DNA of 64,000 nucleotides from Macrothele yani. Its lineage: Eukaryota; Arthropoda; Arachnida; Araneae; Macrothelidae. The stretch covers positions 86,804,194 through 86,868,193 of the forward strand of contig CM077002.1 in the NCBI GenBank assembly GCA_039090855.1. The letters are read 5' to 3'. The notes beneath the pieces are model-generated. The model was not told where the DNA came from. It saw nothing but the letters and a program-made list of their open reading frames with translations, and ran no database searches. A program made the position numbers and the translations under genes. Positions 22,583 through 33,704 of the stretch are shown here, piece after piece (position 1 is the stretch's first letter; each line of letters starts with the position of its first letter).

Positions 22583-23257
22583 GTTAAAATGAATACAGCT
22601 ATTGAGGAATTAAATTGTGAGAAAATTAAAAAAGACCCTGTTGACTCTCAGATAAACTTTTAAGCTAAAATTAGAAATCATAGTTCACTACCTTCAGAAA
22701 TTACCAGGGCCTATCCACCAGTAGGTACAGTAGTTCCAAGTATTTTTGGAAAAATAAAAACCCATAAACCCGATAAACCATTTAGAATTATTGTTCCAAA
22801 ATCAAAGTCCCCACTAATAAATCTAGAAAGGAAATTATACAAATTTTTGGCCCCCTTTTCATGAATAATGAATATTGTTTAAAAAACAGTTTAGAGTTCA
22901 TTGAGAAAATAAAATCTATTAAGGTTCCACTATCTGGTATGTTTATGGCAAGTTTAAATGTTAAATCATTATTCCCAAGTACCCCTGTATCAAAAGCCAT
23001 AGACATTATCATTAAAGAGTTAAAAAATAAATCTCACTTTAATAATACACAATTACAAGAGTTATATAACATTTTAACCGATATTTCTAATAACAATTAC
23101 TTTGAGTTTGACAAAAAAATCTATAGGCAAGAAGTAGGAGCCCCAATGGGATCCCCATTATCTTCTTTATTTTCAGAAATAATCATGTGTGATATTGAAA
23201 ACAAAATTATTAAAAAAACTACCAGACCCAACCATCATTTATTGTACATATGTCGAC
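22583..23257 (+). pseudogene. PLE-A reverse transcriptase, middle block
   Basis: Continues the fingers with K-I-K-T-H-K-P-D-K-P-F-R-I (about 22750-22790). The palm follows: M-A-S-L-N-V-K-S-L-F-P-S (22945-22980; the usual catalytic Asp of S-L-D-V is Asn here), then E-V-G-A-P-M-G-S-P-L-S-S. It ends at the start of the Y-V-D box (about 23248-23258), where PLE-C2 inserted. The first palm Asp change would by itself be inactivating. Confidence 0.75.
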
Positions 23258-23315
23258 ATTTTTATTTTGGAATAACTTTTTACGGGTCTTTTAGAGGTTA
23301 TTTTTAATGAAAGTT

Positions 23316-23361
23316 GGTTGTCAAATTTTCGAACTAAAGCCTAGTTCGTCATCAGGACTAT
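23316..23361 (-). ncRNA. Hammerhead-like ribozyme, PLE-C2 left arm
   Basis: Minus-strand copy identical in core and stems to the PLE-C1 motif. Confidence 0.75.
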
Positions 23362-23362
23362 G

Positions 23363-24797
23363 TCACTGGAGTAGTTGCTGCCACTCAATTGGAAGAGACC
23401 ATCCGCAATTATCGTTAATTGTGGTACTTCTTCTTCTTGCTATTTCGATCCCTTCTTCTAGTTTTCTCTTTACTAAGTTTGACTGGTGGGCGATTATTTT
23501 CACTGAGTCCCAATTTATGGAGTGTCCACTTGCTTGTACATGTCTGTCTAGCCCTGTTTTGTTCCCAATGTTCCTAATAGCTGCTTGGTGTTCTTTCATT
23601 CGGACCTTAATACTTCTCCCTGTTTCTCCTATATAGCTGAGTCCGCAGTTACAGTCGATGCAGTAAATTACTCCTTCCTGCAATTGGATGTCCAATTCTT
23701 TCTGCTTTAAAGCTGGCAGGAATTTCTTTATTTTGTTATTAAGATCTGGAGCTAGCCTTGATATTATATTTTGCTCCGATCCTTTTCAGTTTCTCGAAAA
23801 GTCCCTTGTGGTACGTAATTTTGCTGGTGAATTTGAAGTTGGTTTTTTCCTGCTTCTTTTTTGGCACTTGTTTAAATATTTTCTCAACATATGGGGAGGG
23901 GTAATTGTTTTCTGCCAACATTTCCTTTAATTCTTCTTTGTGAAGATCTTTTGAGAAGCTGAAGAGACCAGGATTTCAATTTTTTCCAAAAATTGTCTCG
24001 CTGTATTCGATTTAATATAATCAGGGTGGAATGAGCAGAAGTCTAACATCTTCCCTGTGTTGGTGGGTTTTCTAAAAAGCTGAGTGAATATTTTCCCTTC
24101 TCTTTCCCTTCTCTTGAGGTCAAGGTTAAATCCAGGTAATTGATGCTATGGTCTTTTTCCTGTTCCAGGGTGTACTTCAAGGTATTCTCTAGTAAGTTAA
24201 ATTCTTCCAGAATCTGAGAGGGTAGAGATTGGTCCACAGTATCTACTATAATTAGTACATCATCCATGTACCTTACATAGAGAGCAAACAAGGAGGGTTG
24301 TATAAGGATTTTTGCCTCTAGTTTACTTATATAATAATTTGCTAGCAGAGGTGCTAGTGGAGAACCCATTGCAAGTCCTGAAGTTTGCCTGTAATATTTC
24401 TTTCCAAACTGGAAGAAATTATTCTTGAAGGAAAATAGGAGCAGTTCATATATGCCAAGTAGTATTTCTCTATTGTGATTATGGAATACTATTTTTTCCA
24501 TAAGGTCATCTGCAATGAATTCCAGTAGGAGGTCCAGGTTAATGTTGGTATACATAGAGACTATATCCAGGCTTGCCATTACTGGATGAATTAATTCTGG
24601 CAAGTTGTCCAGTTTTCTTTTTAGCTGCATGGAATTTTTTAGTAGGTAGGGAGGAGAAGGGAAAATATCTCTGAGGTGACCAAGTAAATAATAATTAATG
24701 TTGGAGAGTGGCGAATTTCTAGTGTCTATTATAGGTCTTATTGGATGGCCTTCTTTGTGAACTTTTATCGTACCATAGATCTGTGGAAAATCCAGTC
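23363..24797 (-). pseudogene. PLE-C RT-GIY-YIG, left arm of palindrome
   Basis: Mirror of the right-arm frame. The RT half stays open through the Y-M-D-D box. The 11-base insertion near 24105 shifts the frame after S-R-E-G-K, a one-base insertion near 23758 shifts it again before the endonuclease, and the endonuclease itself is open (23363-23695). All differences from the right arm are small indels or single substitutions. Confidence 0.85.
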
Positions 24798-24966
24798 TTG
24801 ACTGGATTTTCCACAGATCTATGGTACGATAAAAGTTCACAAAGAAGGCCATCCAATAAGACCTATAATAGACACTAGAAATTCGCCACTCTCCAACATT
24901 AATTATTATTTACTTGGTCACCTCAGAGATATTTTCCCTTCTCCTCCCTACCTACTAAAAAATTCC

Positions 24967-26223
24967 ATGCAGCTAAAAAGAAAACTGGACAACTTGCCAG
25001 AATTAATTCATCCAGTAATGGCAAGCCTGGATATAGTCTCTATGTATACCAACATTAACCTGGACCTCCTACTGGAATTCATTGCAGATGACCTTGCGGA
25101 AAAAATAGTATTCCATAATCACAATAGAGAAATACTACTTGGCATATATGAACTGCTCCTATTTTCCTTCAAGAATAATTTCTTCCAGTTTGGAAAGAAA
25201 TATTACAGGCAAACTTCAGGACTTGCAATGGGTTCTCCACTAGCACCTCTGCTAGCAAATTATTATATAAGTAAACTAGAGGCAAAAATCCTTATACAAC
25301 CCTCCTTGTTTGCTCTCTATGTAAGGTACATGGATGATGTCCTAATTATAGTAGATACTGTGGACCAATCTCTACCCTCTCAGATTCTGGAAGAATTTAA
25401 CTTACTAGAGAATACCTTGAAGTACACCCTGGAACAGGAAAAAGACCATAGCATCAATTACCTGGATTTAACCTTGACCTCAAGAGAAGGGAAAATATTC
25501 ACTCAGCTTTTTAGAAAACCCACCAACACAGGGAAGATGTTAGACTTCTGCTCATTCCACCCTGATTATATTAAATCGAATACAGCGAGACAATTTTTGG
25601 AAAAAATTGAAATCCTGGTCTCTTCAGCTTCTCAAAAAGATCTTCACAAAGAAGAATTAAAGGAAATGCTGGCAGAAAACAATTACCCCTCCCCATATGT
25701 TGAGAAAATATTTAAACAAGTGCCAAAAAAGAAGCAGGAAAAAACCAACTTCAAATTCACCAGCAAAATTACGTACCACAAGGGACTTTTCGAGAAACTG
25801 AAAAGGATCGGAGCAAAATATAATATCAGGCTAGCTCCAGATCTTAATAACAAAATAAAGAAATTCCTGCCAGCTTTAAAGCAGAAAGAATTGGACATCC
25901 AATTGCAGGAAGGAGTAATTTACTGCATCGACTGTAACTGCGGACTCAGCTATATAGGAGAAACAGGGAGAAGTATTAAGGTCCGAATGAAAGAACACCA
26001 AGCAGCTATTAGGAACATTGGGAACAAAACAGGGCTAGACAGACATGTACAAGCAAGTGGACACTCCATAAATTGGGACTCAGTGAAAATAATCGCCCAC
26101 CAGTCAAACTTAGTAAAGAGAAAACTAGAAGAAGGGATCGAAATAGCAAGAAGAAGAAGTACCACAATTAACGATAATTGCGGATGGTCTCTTCCAATTG
26201 AGTGGCAGCAACTACTCCAGTGA
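24967..26223 (+). CDS. PLE-C reverse transcriptase-GIY-YIG, uninterrupted but 5' truncated
   Basis: The only long PLE frame in the window without stops or frameshifts. Palm: A-S-L-D-I-V-S-M-Y-T-N (25021-25053), S-G-L-A-M-G-S-P-L-A-P-L, and catalytic Y-V-R-Y-M-D-D-V-L-I (about 25318-25347). Thumb: F-R-K-P-T-N-T-G-K. Endonuclease: Y-C-I-D-C-N-C-G-L-S-Y-I-G-E-T-G-R (25921-25971) and a C-terminal Glu helix. The frame continues upstream of the ATG to the palindrome centre (P-Q-I-Y-G-T-I-K-V-H-K-E-G near 24813-24850). The N-terminal region is absent, so the ATG at 24967 is internal and a functional enzyme is unlikely. The catalytic YMDD and GIY-YIG residues are intact. Confidence 0.85.
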   Translation: MQLKRKLDNLPELIHPVMASLDIVSMYTNINLDLLLEFIADDLAEKIVFHNHNREILLGIYELLLFSFKNNFFQFGKKYYRQTSGLAMGSPLAPLLANYYISKLEAKILIQPSLFALYVRYMDDVLIIVDTVDQSLPSQILEEFNLLENTLKYTLEQEKDHSINYLDLTLTSREGKIFTQLFRKPTNTGKMLDFCSFHPDYIKSNTARQFLEKIEILVSSASQKDLHKEELKEMLAENNYPSPYVEKIFKQVPKKKQEKTNFKFTSKITYHKGLFEKLKRIGAKYNIRLAPDLNNKIKKFLPALKQKELDIQLQEGVIYCIDCNCGLSYIGETGRSIKVRMKEHQAAIRNIGNKTGLDRHVQASGHSINWDSVKIIAHQSNLVKRKLEEGIEIARRRSTTINDNCGWSLPIEWQQLLQ

Positions 26224-26225
26224 CA

Positions 26226-26270
26226 TAGTCCTGATGACGAACTAGGCTTTAGTTCGAAAATTTGACAACC
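26226..26270 (+). ncRNA. Hammerhead-like ribozyme, PLE-C2 right arm
   Basis: CTGATGA at 26231-26237, then extra C, GAACTA/TAGTTC, GAAA, AATT, T, with GTC/GAC as stem I. Identical to PLE-C1. Confidence 0.75.
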
Positions 26271-26372
26271 AACTTTCATTAAAAATAACCTCTAAAAGAC
26301 CCGTAAAAAAGTTATTCCACAATCACTATGAATAGAGGTGCCATAAATGCATTTACAACTATTTTTATTTTG

Positions 26373-27280
26373 TCTAAATTAAAACAAGAAGAAATTCAAA
26401 TATTGAAGATTAAATTTATCACTTGTTACCCAGAGATTGAATTAACTTTGGAATTTGAACAAGATGAAAAAATTTTCTTCTTAGATATCAAACTAATAAT
26501 AAAAAGACTTTGAATACAGAGTTTTTAGAAACCCAACCTATGTACCTATAATGATCCTATATCAATCTGAACAACCAAAAACTCAAAGTAAATGGTATTA
26601 GGAATTGGGTAAAACGAGCCTTCACACATTCCTCAAATAGAAAATATAGAGAAGAAGAAATCCAATGGATTATTAACACAACCAAACAATGTGGATATGA
26701 CACAAAAACAGTTAAAAAGCTGATTTTTGAATACAAAAAGAAATTAAAAGTCTAGTCAAAACATCCCAAAAAAGAAATACAAATTTTCAGATTCTTTCCC
26801 TTTTATTAGAGGACTAAGTGGAAAATTTTTAAGATTAATGAAGAAACACAACATTATTTTTGGTCATTCTGTTCAGAATATTGGTGACTTAATTATAAGG
26901 AAAAAATATAACAATAGTATACTACAATCAGCAGGCGTAAATGAAATTCCTATTGTTTCACAGAGTTCTGGAGACCAAAGTTCTTACATTGGCAGCACAA
27001 AAAATTGATTAATATAAAGATTACATCAACATATAAAGAACTGGAACAAAAAAAATAAAATAAATCTGCACTTATCCAACACTGCATTAAACATAAACAA
27101 CATCCTGATTTCGAAAATATTAAATTACTAACCACCCACACAAACGAAAAAGAATTAAGGATTTCTGAAAGCGTTATTATTGAACAAAAAACAGACAAAA
27201 TATGCAACTTACAAGACCCTATCAACCTAGATACAGCCTGGAAGTCACTTATAAAAAGCAAAAAAATCCATAAAAAAAGA
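26373..27280 (+). pseudogene. PLE-A RT thumb and GIY-YIG endonuclease, last block
   Basis: Starts with S-K-L-K-Q-E-E-I, the residues that follow the Y-V-D-D-I-F-I-L box in the sister families. The thumb region continues to about 26600. Linker F-I-R-G-L-S-G at 26808-26830. The endonuclease has A-G-V-N-E-I-P-I (Y replaced by N), S-Y-I-G-S-T-K-N and the Glu-helix region S-V-I-I-E-Q-K near 27170. Several frameshifts break it. It is the best guide to the truncated A1 copies. Confidence 0.7.
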
Positions 27281-27495
27281 CACACACAAAAAAAAAGAAC
27301 ATTAAAAAAAGTCACACCATTTAATAAAGGACTAAAAATAATACAACTGTTTCTACAAATAAATAACAATAGCTCAAAAATAGCTGCACAAAAAAGAAAA
27401 GAAAAAATTGTACTTACCACTGATATACCTGCCAACTCATCCAATAGATGGCTACACATGAGAAGCAATCACCTAACACATACAAACTGCAAAGA

Positions 27496-27539
27496 AGGCC
27501 CGACGACGACACACCGACCGTGTCGAAAGCGCTCGCTGC
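27496..27539 (+). ncRNA. Hammerhead-like ribozyme, PLE-A main copy
   Basis: Stem I GGC (27497-27499), core CCGACGA, extra C, perfect stem II GACAC/GTGTC with a seven-base loop, GAAA (27525-27528), palindrome AGCGCT, C, returning GCT. Confidence 0.65.
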
Positions 27540-27830
27540 AACGTGGTGACGACGAACCCCGTGTGAGAAGTCTCCTGACCCGATAAGTATAACTCTTTCT
27601 ACTAAAATCTTTTAATTAATAGTAAATTTTAAACTTTTGATTGTGAGAATGAATGAATGTAGAACTGAAAATATATAACCTAATTGTTTTATTTCTAAAT
27701 TTTTTTTATAACTAACCAAAAACCCGTAACAAATAGACCTCTTGGGCCTGGAGCAGGTGCCTCACAGAGCAACAACGTGCAAAATACTTTGACAATATCA
27801 GGTAAACAATACTTTAGATATTATGTATTT

Positions 27831-28880
27831 TCAGTACTGTGTTGTTCACCCTCTCGTGAAACAATTTTACAAGTCATACAAATGACAGATTCAAAAATGG
27901 ACAGATTAAGTACCAGTTTTGGAATTTAACTTCACTTAAAAAAAGAAGGACTGGAACAAAAATGCTTGTTCTCTATTGATTGGTTTCAAGAAGATCCTAT
28001 AAGAAACTGGAATGGAAACCATGCAGTGCATTAAAAAATCATAAAAAACATGATGTTTTTTCACTATCACCGAAGGTATTGAAAACAAGGAATATGATCA
28101 GAAAAATTAAAAAAAGTAAATAAGAATATAATAAGGGTGAAATAACAACAACAAAAAACAAATAAAACCTTAATAACTTGATCAGAAAAAATACAAAATG
28201 CAAAAGCGGAAAATGTCGGAACATCTTCATTGCTGCTAAAGCAGTCATTTCCGGAAGTACTTTTCCTGGTTTTTCCAATTGCTGGCCACCCTATATTAAT
28301 TTTTCGACCTTTTTCTTAAAATTGTTCATTGCAGGAAAAAATTCTAGTACTACTCCAAGACTTTATGAAAAAATATTAAAAGTTAAGGACTTTCCAAGAT
28401 CTGGAGAGGGAAATAAAATTTCAGGACGTCTCTGGGATTTCAGGGGCCGTGATAACTCTGTTACATGACCAGAGATGCTTAAGACATCCAAAACATATTG
28501 AAAAACCATCCAAGAAAAGCCGCAATATTGAAACTTCCAAAAAACACTCCCCAAAATGTTTAATGAATTTCACAACCTTGAAAACACGACAATAAACTGT
28601 ATGCACATCATTAAACAGATTGTTTCACTGAGATTTTCAATTTCCCTAGTGATTATGGAGAATCTGTAGCAGTTGAAGTCTCTAAATCCGTAGTAGTTGT
28701 TTAATTTTATTATGAAATTATAAATCACTTCATAATAAAATTAATTCTCCTACAAGAAGCATGTTAGTAGAATATCCAATGCACAGAATACAGGATGTAT
28801 ACCTTTCACATGAAGACTGAAAGCAGGAAACAACAGTAAAAATGTTTATACTGTAAACTAAGTTTATAGCTTTGTAATAC
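27831..28880. other. Sequence between PLE-A and the SPATA20-like exon
   Basis: About 1 kb, AT-rich, expected to be intron of the minus-strand host gene if the gene continues leftward. Open frames here (28039-28278 minus, 28178-28468 plus) have no motif I recognise. The GTAGTAGTTG text near 28692 has a weak match near 13235. Confidence 0.35.
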
Positions 28881-29089
28881 CTTCCTTAAGCCTAAGAACT
28901 ATAAAACTGTCTGTTGATACACTATTGAAATAACCACCATCTATCTCATCCCAAAAAAGACTGTCCTGGGTAGTCTGCAACTTTGTTGCCCATTCAATGC
29001 ACCATGGATCATAGCAGGCTTCATATAGATCAAGCAATCCTTGAATCAAGAAGGTATAGTCTTCTAATACACCAGATATTGGAGTTAAT
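28881..29089 (-). CDS. SPATA20-like protein, internal exon (downstream)
   Basis: Host gene exon. Residues G-V-L-E-D-Y-T-F-L-I-Q-G-L-L-D-L-Y-E-A and F-W-D-E-I-D-G-G-Y-F-N match the C-terminal half of SPATA20, the eukaryotic YyaL-type protein with an N-terminal thioredoxin-like domain and a six-hairpin glycosidase-like barrel. Its biochemical role is not settled. On the minus strand the exon starts after a pyrimidine-rich tract and TAG, and ends at AAG|GTATTA. Its 209 bases start with the last base of a codon and end on the first base of one. The phase joins the exon at 37539-37707 exactly (AT|A = Ile). It encodes part of the barrel. Confidence 0.8.
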
Positions 29090-29784
29090 CTACAATTGGA
29101 AAAAAAATCCTTTAAACTGCTGCAACCAATGAATTTAACATAAATGAACACTTAAATGCATGTACACACACACAAGGTGTATCTGAATACACTTTCATCC
29201 GCTGAAATAAACACACTAAAATTATAAGTATTACATGAAAATGTAATTAATATTTTTTTAACATGGTGTTTTTGAATATAATTAATTTATTAAAAATAAC
29301 ATCACTAATGTCACACTTTTTATGAATGATGTCTGCTACTTTTTAGGTCATGCACATATTTTTAGCAAGATACATGACACTAGGAATAAAAGTGAAATGT
29401 GAAACAAATGCTGAAGTATCAAGTACTCAAATGATGGTGGAATAACACAGTTTGTTACAACACAGTGACTCACATGTGAAAGACATTGCTAAAACCTTAA
29501 TGTTCCAAGACTGCATATTCATAAAAGTACCGAAATTTTTACCTCTGCTAATTGTAATACCAAGTCCTCAGTTCATCCCCATTATTTGAAAATCTCTTCT
29601 TTTAGTACACCAAAATGCAAATCTAGCAACCAGTCTCATTCTAGGTGTTTACAAGCCAGGTTCGAAGTGTTCAGTGCTGAGAAGTAGTGCATTACTAGTA
29701 GCAAAGTTATAGTACTGTGCTACTTTTATTGTACTTGTATTTTGTAGCACAGCATAACTACAAAAATAAAAAAAAATATAAATG

Positions 29785-29895
29785 AAAAAAATTCCTAGTA
29801 AAATTCCCATAATAGTTGTTTTAGATTAGCAATTGAATTGAGAAACTAGGAAGCCATTTCTCAACATGAGCTTTATTACAAAAAATAGTTTTATT
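29785..29895 (+). repeat. Solo PLE-J tail fragment
   Basis: Matches the PLE-J tail downstream of its hammerhead: AAATTCCTAGTAAAATTCCC, then a GCTTT/TTGTTTTAGAT region, then GGAAGCCATTTCTCAACATG, which is present at 58515-58545 in inverted form. No coding part remains. Confidence 0.75.
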
Positions 29896-30536
29896 TGTAA
29901 TTTGTTACAAAAATCAAGTAGCTGTAATAAAATTTCATGTTACATTTTTCACTACTTTTTGGTTATAAGGCACACATTTTACAACAGCGATTTTTTGCAA
30001 AATGCAGCATGACCTTTGGCAGAATTAAGGTTGTCCAGCATGATGCATGCCATTTGCAATGCTAGGTCAAAGGTCATAAAGGTGGGTGGGACATAACAAG
30101 CAGAAGGTTGGAGGAGAATAAAGGACAAGCGGAAGGAACTGACACACACATGCACAAATATAGTCATAAAACTGAGAACCTACTAAGTAATCAAAGTGAC
30201 TGTTGATCCTGCTGTAAGGTCATCCTTGCAAAAGTTTGTAACCATTGCACTGAAATTTTAATTTTAAAAGTTAGTGCATTTTATTTGATTAATTCCAAAT
30301 TTCTTTAATTAATGATGCACTAGCTGAGAATGAATTCTGAAACAGAATTTCCTTTGGCATCCCACAACAATGATTTCAAATTATAAAACAAAACAACTCA
30401 GGAAAACTACGTTGTATGCTGCATTCTGTGTGGACCAGGAGCAAAAATCCTTCTGGCTTCAAAATCATCCCCACCCAACTCACTGCATCAGGATGCCAAA
30501 TCTTTTCTTTTTTTCTCTCTTGACTTTGGACTAATG

Positions 30537-30599
30537 TATTACATAGGCTATTCAAAAAGTATGTGGGCTGTACGTTCTTTTGGAATAGCCTATGTAATA
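30537..30599. repeat. Short perfect palindrome
   Basis: 17-base arms TATTACATAGGCTATTC (30537-30553) and its complement (30583-30599), with a 29-base loop. It resembles a pair of short transposon ends or a tiny foldback element inside the intron. Confidence 0.8.
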
Positions 30600-31799
30600 C
30601 AAGTTATGTGTTTCCAGTGAGAGAAGTTTTTTCCATCTGTGCTGTGATAGTTTGAGTGAAGGCAATGCACATTCTTTCTTTGTGGATATAGTATAATAGT
30701 TCACATAAAAAGTGTATTACAATGGTGGTTGACCATGATATAGGGTCATTCTGTGTCAAATCAACACGGTTGTCGACCTCACATTCTTTGATTTTCTTTA
30801 AATTTGGCATACTGAAAGGGCCAGCTGAGGTATGAGCCTATGCAAAATTGCAGGTCCATATCTCCTGTATTTACAAAGTTATAGGGGTGTAAAATTTGCA
30901 ATTTTTACCATTTTTTTTTCACCATTTTGTTAGCTTTTAACATTCAATATTTCGGTAATCAGGGCACCTCATAGAAGTGATTCAGGTGTCTTTGGAAAGG
31001 TTTTGAAGAGCTCTTTCAGATGAGATACTACTTGCCTATATTTGGAAAAAAAATTAAGCTATTGTAATCAATATTTTGGCTGCCATTTTCTCAAAAACAG
31101 GATTATATATATATTTTTTAAAAACATGTCATATATATATACTATCACTCATTGAGTGTACTAAATTTGAAGATGGGATGCCAATGGGGTCAGGAGTTGC
31201 TGGCTTTCAAAGAATATAAATGACTCGCTGGAAATTACAACAGAGTACTAAGTGCTTTAGCTGGTAATACTATTAATGACAATATTTGACTAAGAATATT
31301 GAAGATACCTGGGGTGTATATACTAGTAAACATACAGGCATACTAGGCAATTCTTTTAAAAATATGCATCCAGTTTACAGTTAACAGCAGAAACTTCACG
31401 TTTTGCCAAAACATAGGTTAATGTAAAGAATGCATCTAGGTTACTGTTATGAATGCAATTTGCAGACAGATCCCTTAAGACTCCCACCTTGGACAGATGG
31501 TCCATGTTCATCACTGGGAGACCTCACTGCATCTCTCCGTGGACTTCACAGTTGCTTGTATTAGGACATTACCCATGATTAAATGAAAAATTTCATCAAC
31601 CAGTGCTTCTGCTTCTGAAAAAATATGGTTTGTCTGTTGTGTGCCGTAATGCAAATACATACAAGTGTTCACTGAATTATGACCACCCCTATCAAAAGTG
31701 GATGCGACCCGTTGAACACGTCATTTCTGAGAGGGTGCGATTAGTAGACTGACGTAGAATATATAAGGTATGAGTGGAGCAGCAGGTAATAAAATTCGG

Positions 31800-33215
31800 A
31801 GCATGAAAAATGGAAGAATTTATCGGACTTTGAGAAAGCACAGATTGTGGGAGCTTGGAGAGCATGTGCCTTAATTTACCAAACAGCTTAACTGGTGGGT
31901 TGTTTGCAAGCCACTGTAGTTAAAGTTTATCAGGACTGGTGTGAAAATGGTCAAACAATGACCCAGAGGCAAAACTGCGTAGGACAGGCAAAGGTTGATG
32001 TGAGAGGTGAGTGCCAGGTCTGCAAACTTGTACAGACCAACAGATGCAGCACTGTTCAACAGTTCACTACCCAATGCAACAGAGGTCAACCCAGAACAGT
32101 ATCTGTCATGACCATGCATTGCACACTTGCATGTATGGGCTTATAACAGCAGACAACCCTGACAACATCCTCTCCTAACCACGGTTCATCAGTGCAAAAG
32201 ACTCACTTGGTGCAAGGATCGTGCAAGTTGGATGACTGGAAAAAAGTATACTGGTCTGAAGAGTCGTGTTTTTTTTATTCTACTTCGTGGATGGGCGTGT
32301 ACATATTTGGTGCAAACAGCATGAGGCGTTTGATTCATCCTGCATGGTCTCCACAGTGCAAGCTGGTGGAGGCAGTTGTACAGTGTGAGGCATGTTTACC
32401 TGGCACTTGATCCATCCTGCATGGTCTCCACAGTGAAAGCCGGTGGAGGCAGTTGTACAGTGTGGGGCATGTTTACCTGGCACTTGATCCATCCTGCATG
32501 GTCTTCACAGTGAAAGCCAGTGGAGGCAGTTGTACAGTGTGGGGCATGTTTACCTGGCACTTGATCCATCCTGCATGGTCTCCACAGTGCAAGCCGGTGG
32601 AGGCAGTTGTACAGTGTGGGGCATGTTTACCTGGCACTTGATCCATCCTGCATTGATCCATCTTGCATGGTCTTCACAGTGAAAGCCAGTGGAGGCAGTT
32701 GTACAGTGTGGGGCATGTTTACCTGGCACTTGATCCATCCTGCATGGTCTCCACAGTGCAAGCCGGTGGAGGCAGTTGTACAGTGTGGGGCATGTTTACC
32801 TGGCAGGAACTTGAACCCCTGGTACATGTGGAACAATGTATGACTAGTGCCCACTGTCATGAATTGCCTGCCGACTGTGTACACCCAGCAATGTTGCACT
32901 TCTTCCCGAATGGTGATGGTGTCTTCCAAGATGATAATGCACCGAGCCACAGGCTCAATGTTGTGCAGGAATGGTTTGAAGAATACAGTTCAGACTTCCA
33001 ACATATCAATTGGTCTCTGAACTCCCGTGATATCAATCCCATGGAACACTACGGAATGGCATATCAAGTGTCTGGATGCACCATCACTTCCATACCTGTA
33101 TTGAAGGCCACATTACACACAGCTTGGCTGTCCATACCTCCCAACTCCTTCCAGCATTGTATAGAATCGATGCCATGTCGAATAACTTCTGTACTGAGGG
33201 AGAAAGGAGGACCTA
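31800..33215 (+). pseudogene. Tc1-like transposase, broken and expanded
   Basis: Starts near M-E-E-F-I (about 31809), followed by a helix-turn-helix region in shifted frames (V-V-K-V-Y-Q-D-W near 31916-31940). The middle carries D-D-W-K-K-V-Y-W-S-E-E-S (Asp 1 replaced by Glu). The catalytic C-terminal part is open from 32663: E-Q-C-M-T-S-A, F-Q-D-D-N-A-P-S-H (Asp 2, about 32921-32950) and N-S-R-D-I-N-P-M-E-H (Asp 3, with Pro changed to Arg). It ends in L-R-E-K-G-G-P-T-K-Y. The 77-base tandem array lies between Asp 1 and Asp 2 and destroys the frame. Confidence 0.8.
32331..32807 (+). repeat. 77-bp tandem repeat, six units
   Basis: Units start at 32331, 32408, 32485, 32562, 32654 and 32731, exactly 77 bases apart except for a 15-base partial repeat at 32639. 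Each begins TGATCCATCCTGCATGG and ends TTTACCTGGCAC. Variants alternate between TCCACAGTGCAAGC and TTCACAGTGAAAGC types, pointing to expansion by unit duplication. Since 77 is not a multiple of 3, each unit shifts the frame. Confidence 0.95.
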
Positions 33216-33260
33216 CGAAGTATTACGTAGGTGATTATAATTCAGTGATCACTCCGTGTA

Positions 33261-33699
33261 TTATGCAATTATTTGATATTATTAACTACATATTACAAAA
33301 TAATTTGATATAATGTTGTACAGTCAATAGACTTCAACCTTTATCCTTAATTCAAAATTTAAACTTCTATGTCTCCATGTGAGGCTCAGAAAAACAAACA
33401 CAAGTGTGGTTTAAAATATACAATACAAGCTTTCAAGTGGCTATAGACATTAGTTTGATCACACTGATCAAATTTCATTTTGATTTGGTTATGCCAGGTT
33501 GCATGGACGAACTACTTCACATCTTGTTTAATGGCTTGCTGTGATTGGTCGACGAAAATCGCCTGACCTGAGCGTAGGTCAAAGAGGTGGGGAGAAGCCG
33601 AGAAGCCCATGGATGTTTGAGTGCACATGATCCAAGCTTTCCGAGGACGTTTCAGTGCATATTTGGCTGCATATTTTGCCTTTTTTTCCAACAACGTTT
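33261..33699. other. Intron sequence between Tc1 and PLE-B2
   Basis: No coding or repeat signal I can support. It includes a GC-richer patch near 33545-33650 of unknown origin. Confidence 0.35.
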
Positions 33700-33704
33700 G
33701 CTTC

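Larger units (their letters stand above)
23270..26360. mobile_element. PLE-C palindromic dimer C2
   Basis: Flanked by ATTTTTATTTTG (23258-23269, 26361-26372). The centre is at 24798-24799, where CCAGTC-TT-GACTGG leaves a two-base spacer. Arms of about 1.5 kb are nearly identical: I noted an 11-base insertion in the left arm near 24105, a one-base insertion near 23758 and a handful of substitutions. Both ends are 3' tails. The right arm encodes an uninterrupted 418-codon frame. It inserted in the RT active-site codons of PLE-A. Confidence 0.95.
21168..27830 (+). mobile_element. PLE-A long element interrupted twice by PLE-C
   Basis: One plus-strand PLE in three blocks: 21168-22012, 22571-23269 and 26361 to about 27830. 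The blocks join cleanly at two target-site duplications, AATGAATATATT and ATTTTTATTTTG. Content runs N-terminal region, RT fingers, palm, thumb, endonuclease and tail. The last block aligns with the A1 dimer at 71-2723. I saw no inverted tail on its left side, so its 5' boundary is unclear. Confidence 0.8.
31660..33260 (+). mobile_element. Tc1-like transposon with internal minisatellite
   Basis: Inverted ends share TCACTGAATTAT and CACC: left 31660-31690, right 33230-33260. TA-containing ends fit Tc1 target choice. It carries one broken transposase in the plus direction and a six-unit tandem array inside it. It lies in the SPATA20-like intron, antisense to the gene. Confidence 0.8.

Noticed and set aside
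22200..26279. The 109-codon frame antisense to the PLE-C endonuclease, seen four times.
   Set aside because: It is the complement of a conserved coding region and is repeated only because the endonuclease is repeated.
21168..27830. PLE-A and the two PLE-C insertions as one complex gene.
   Set aside because: The 12-bp direct duplications and the change of RT type at each border show separate elements.
29650..29690. GGTTCGAAGTG near 29668 as a tRNA-type B box of a SINE.
   Set aside because: No A box at the right distance and no tRNA-like fold.
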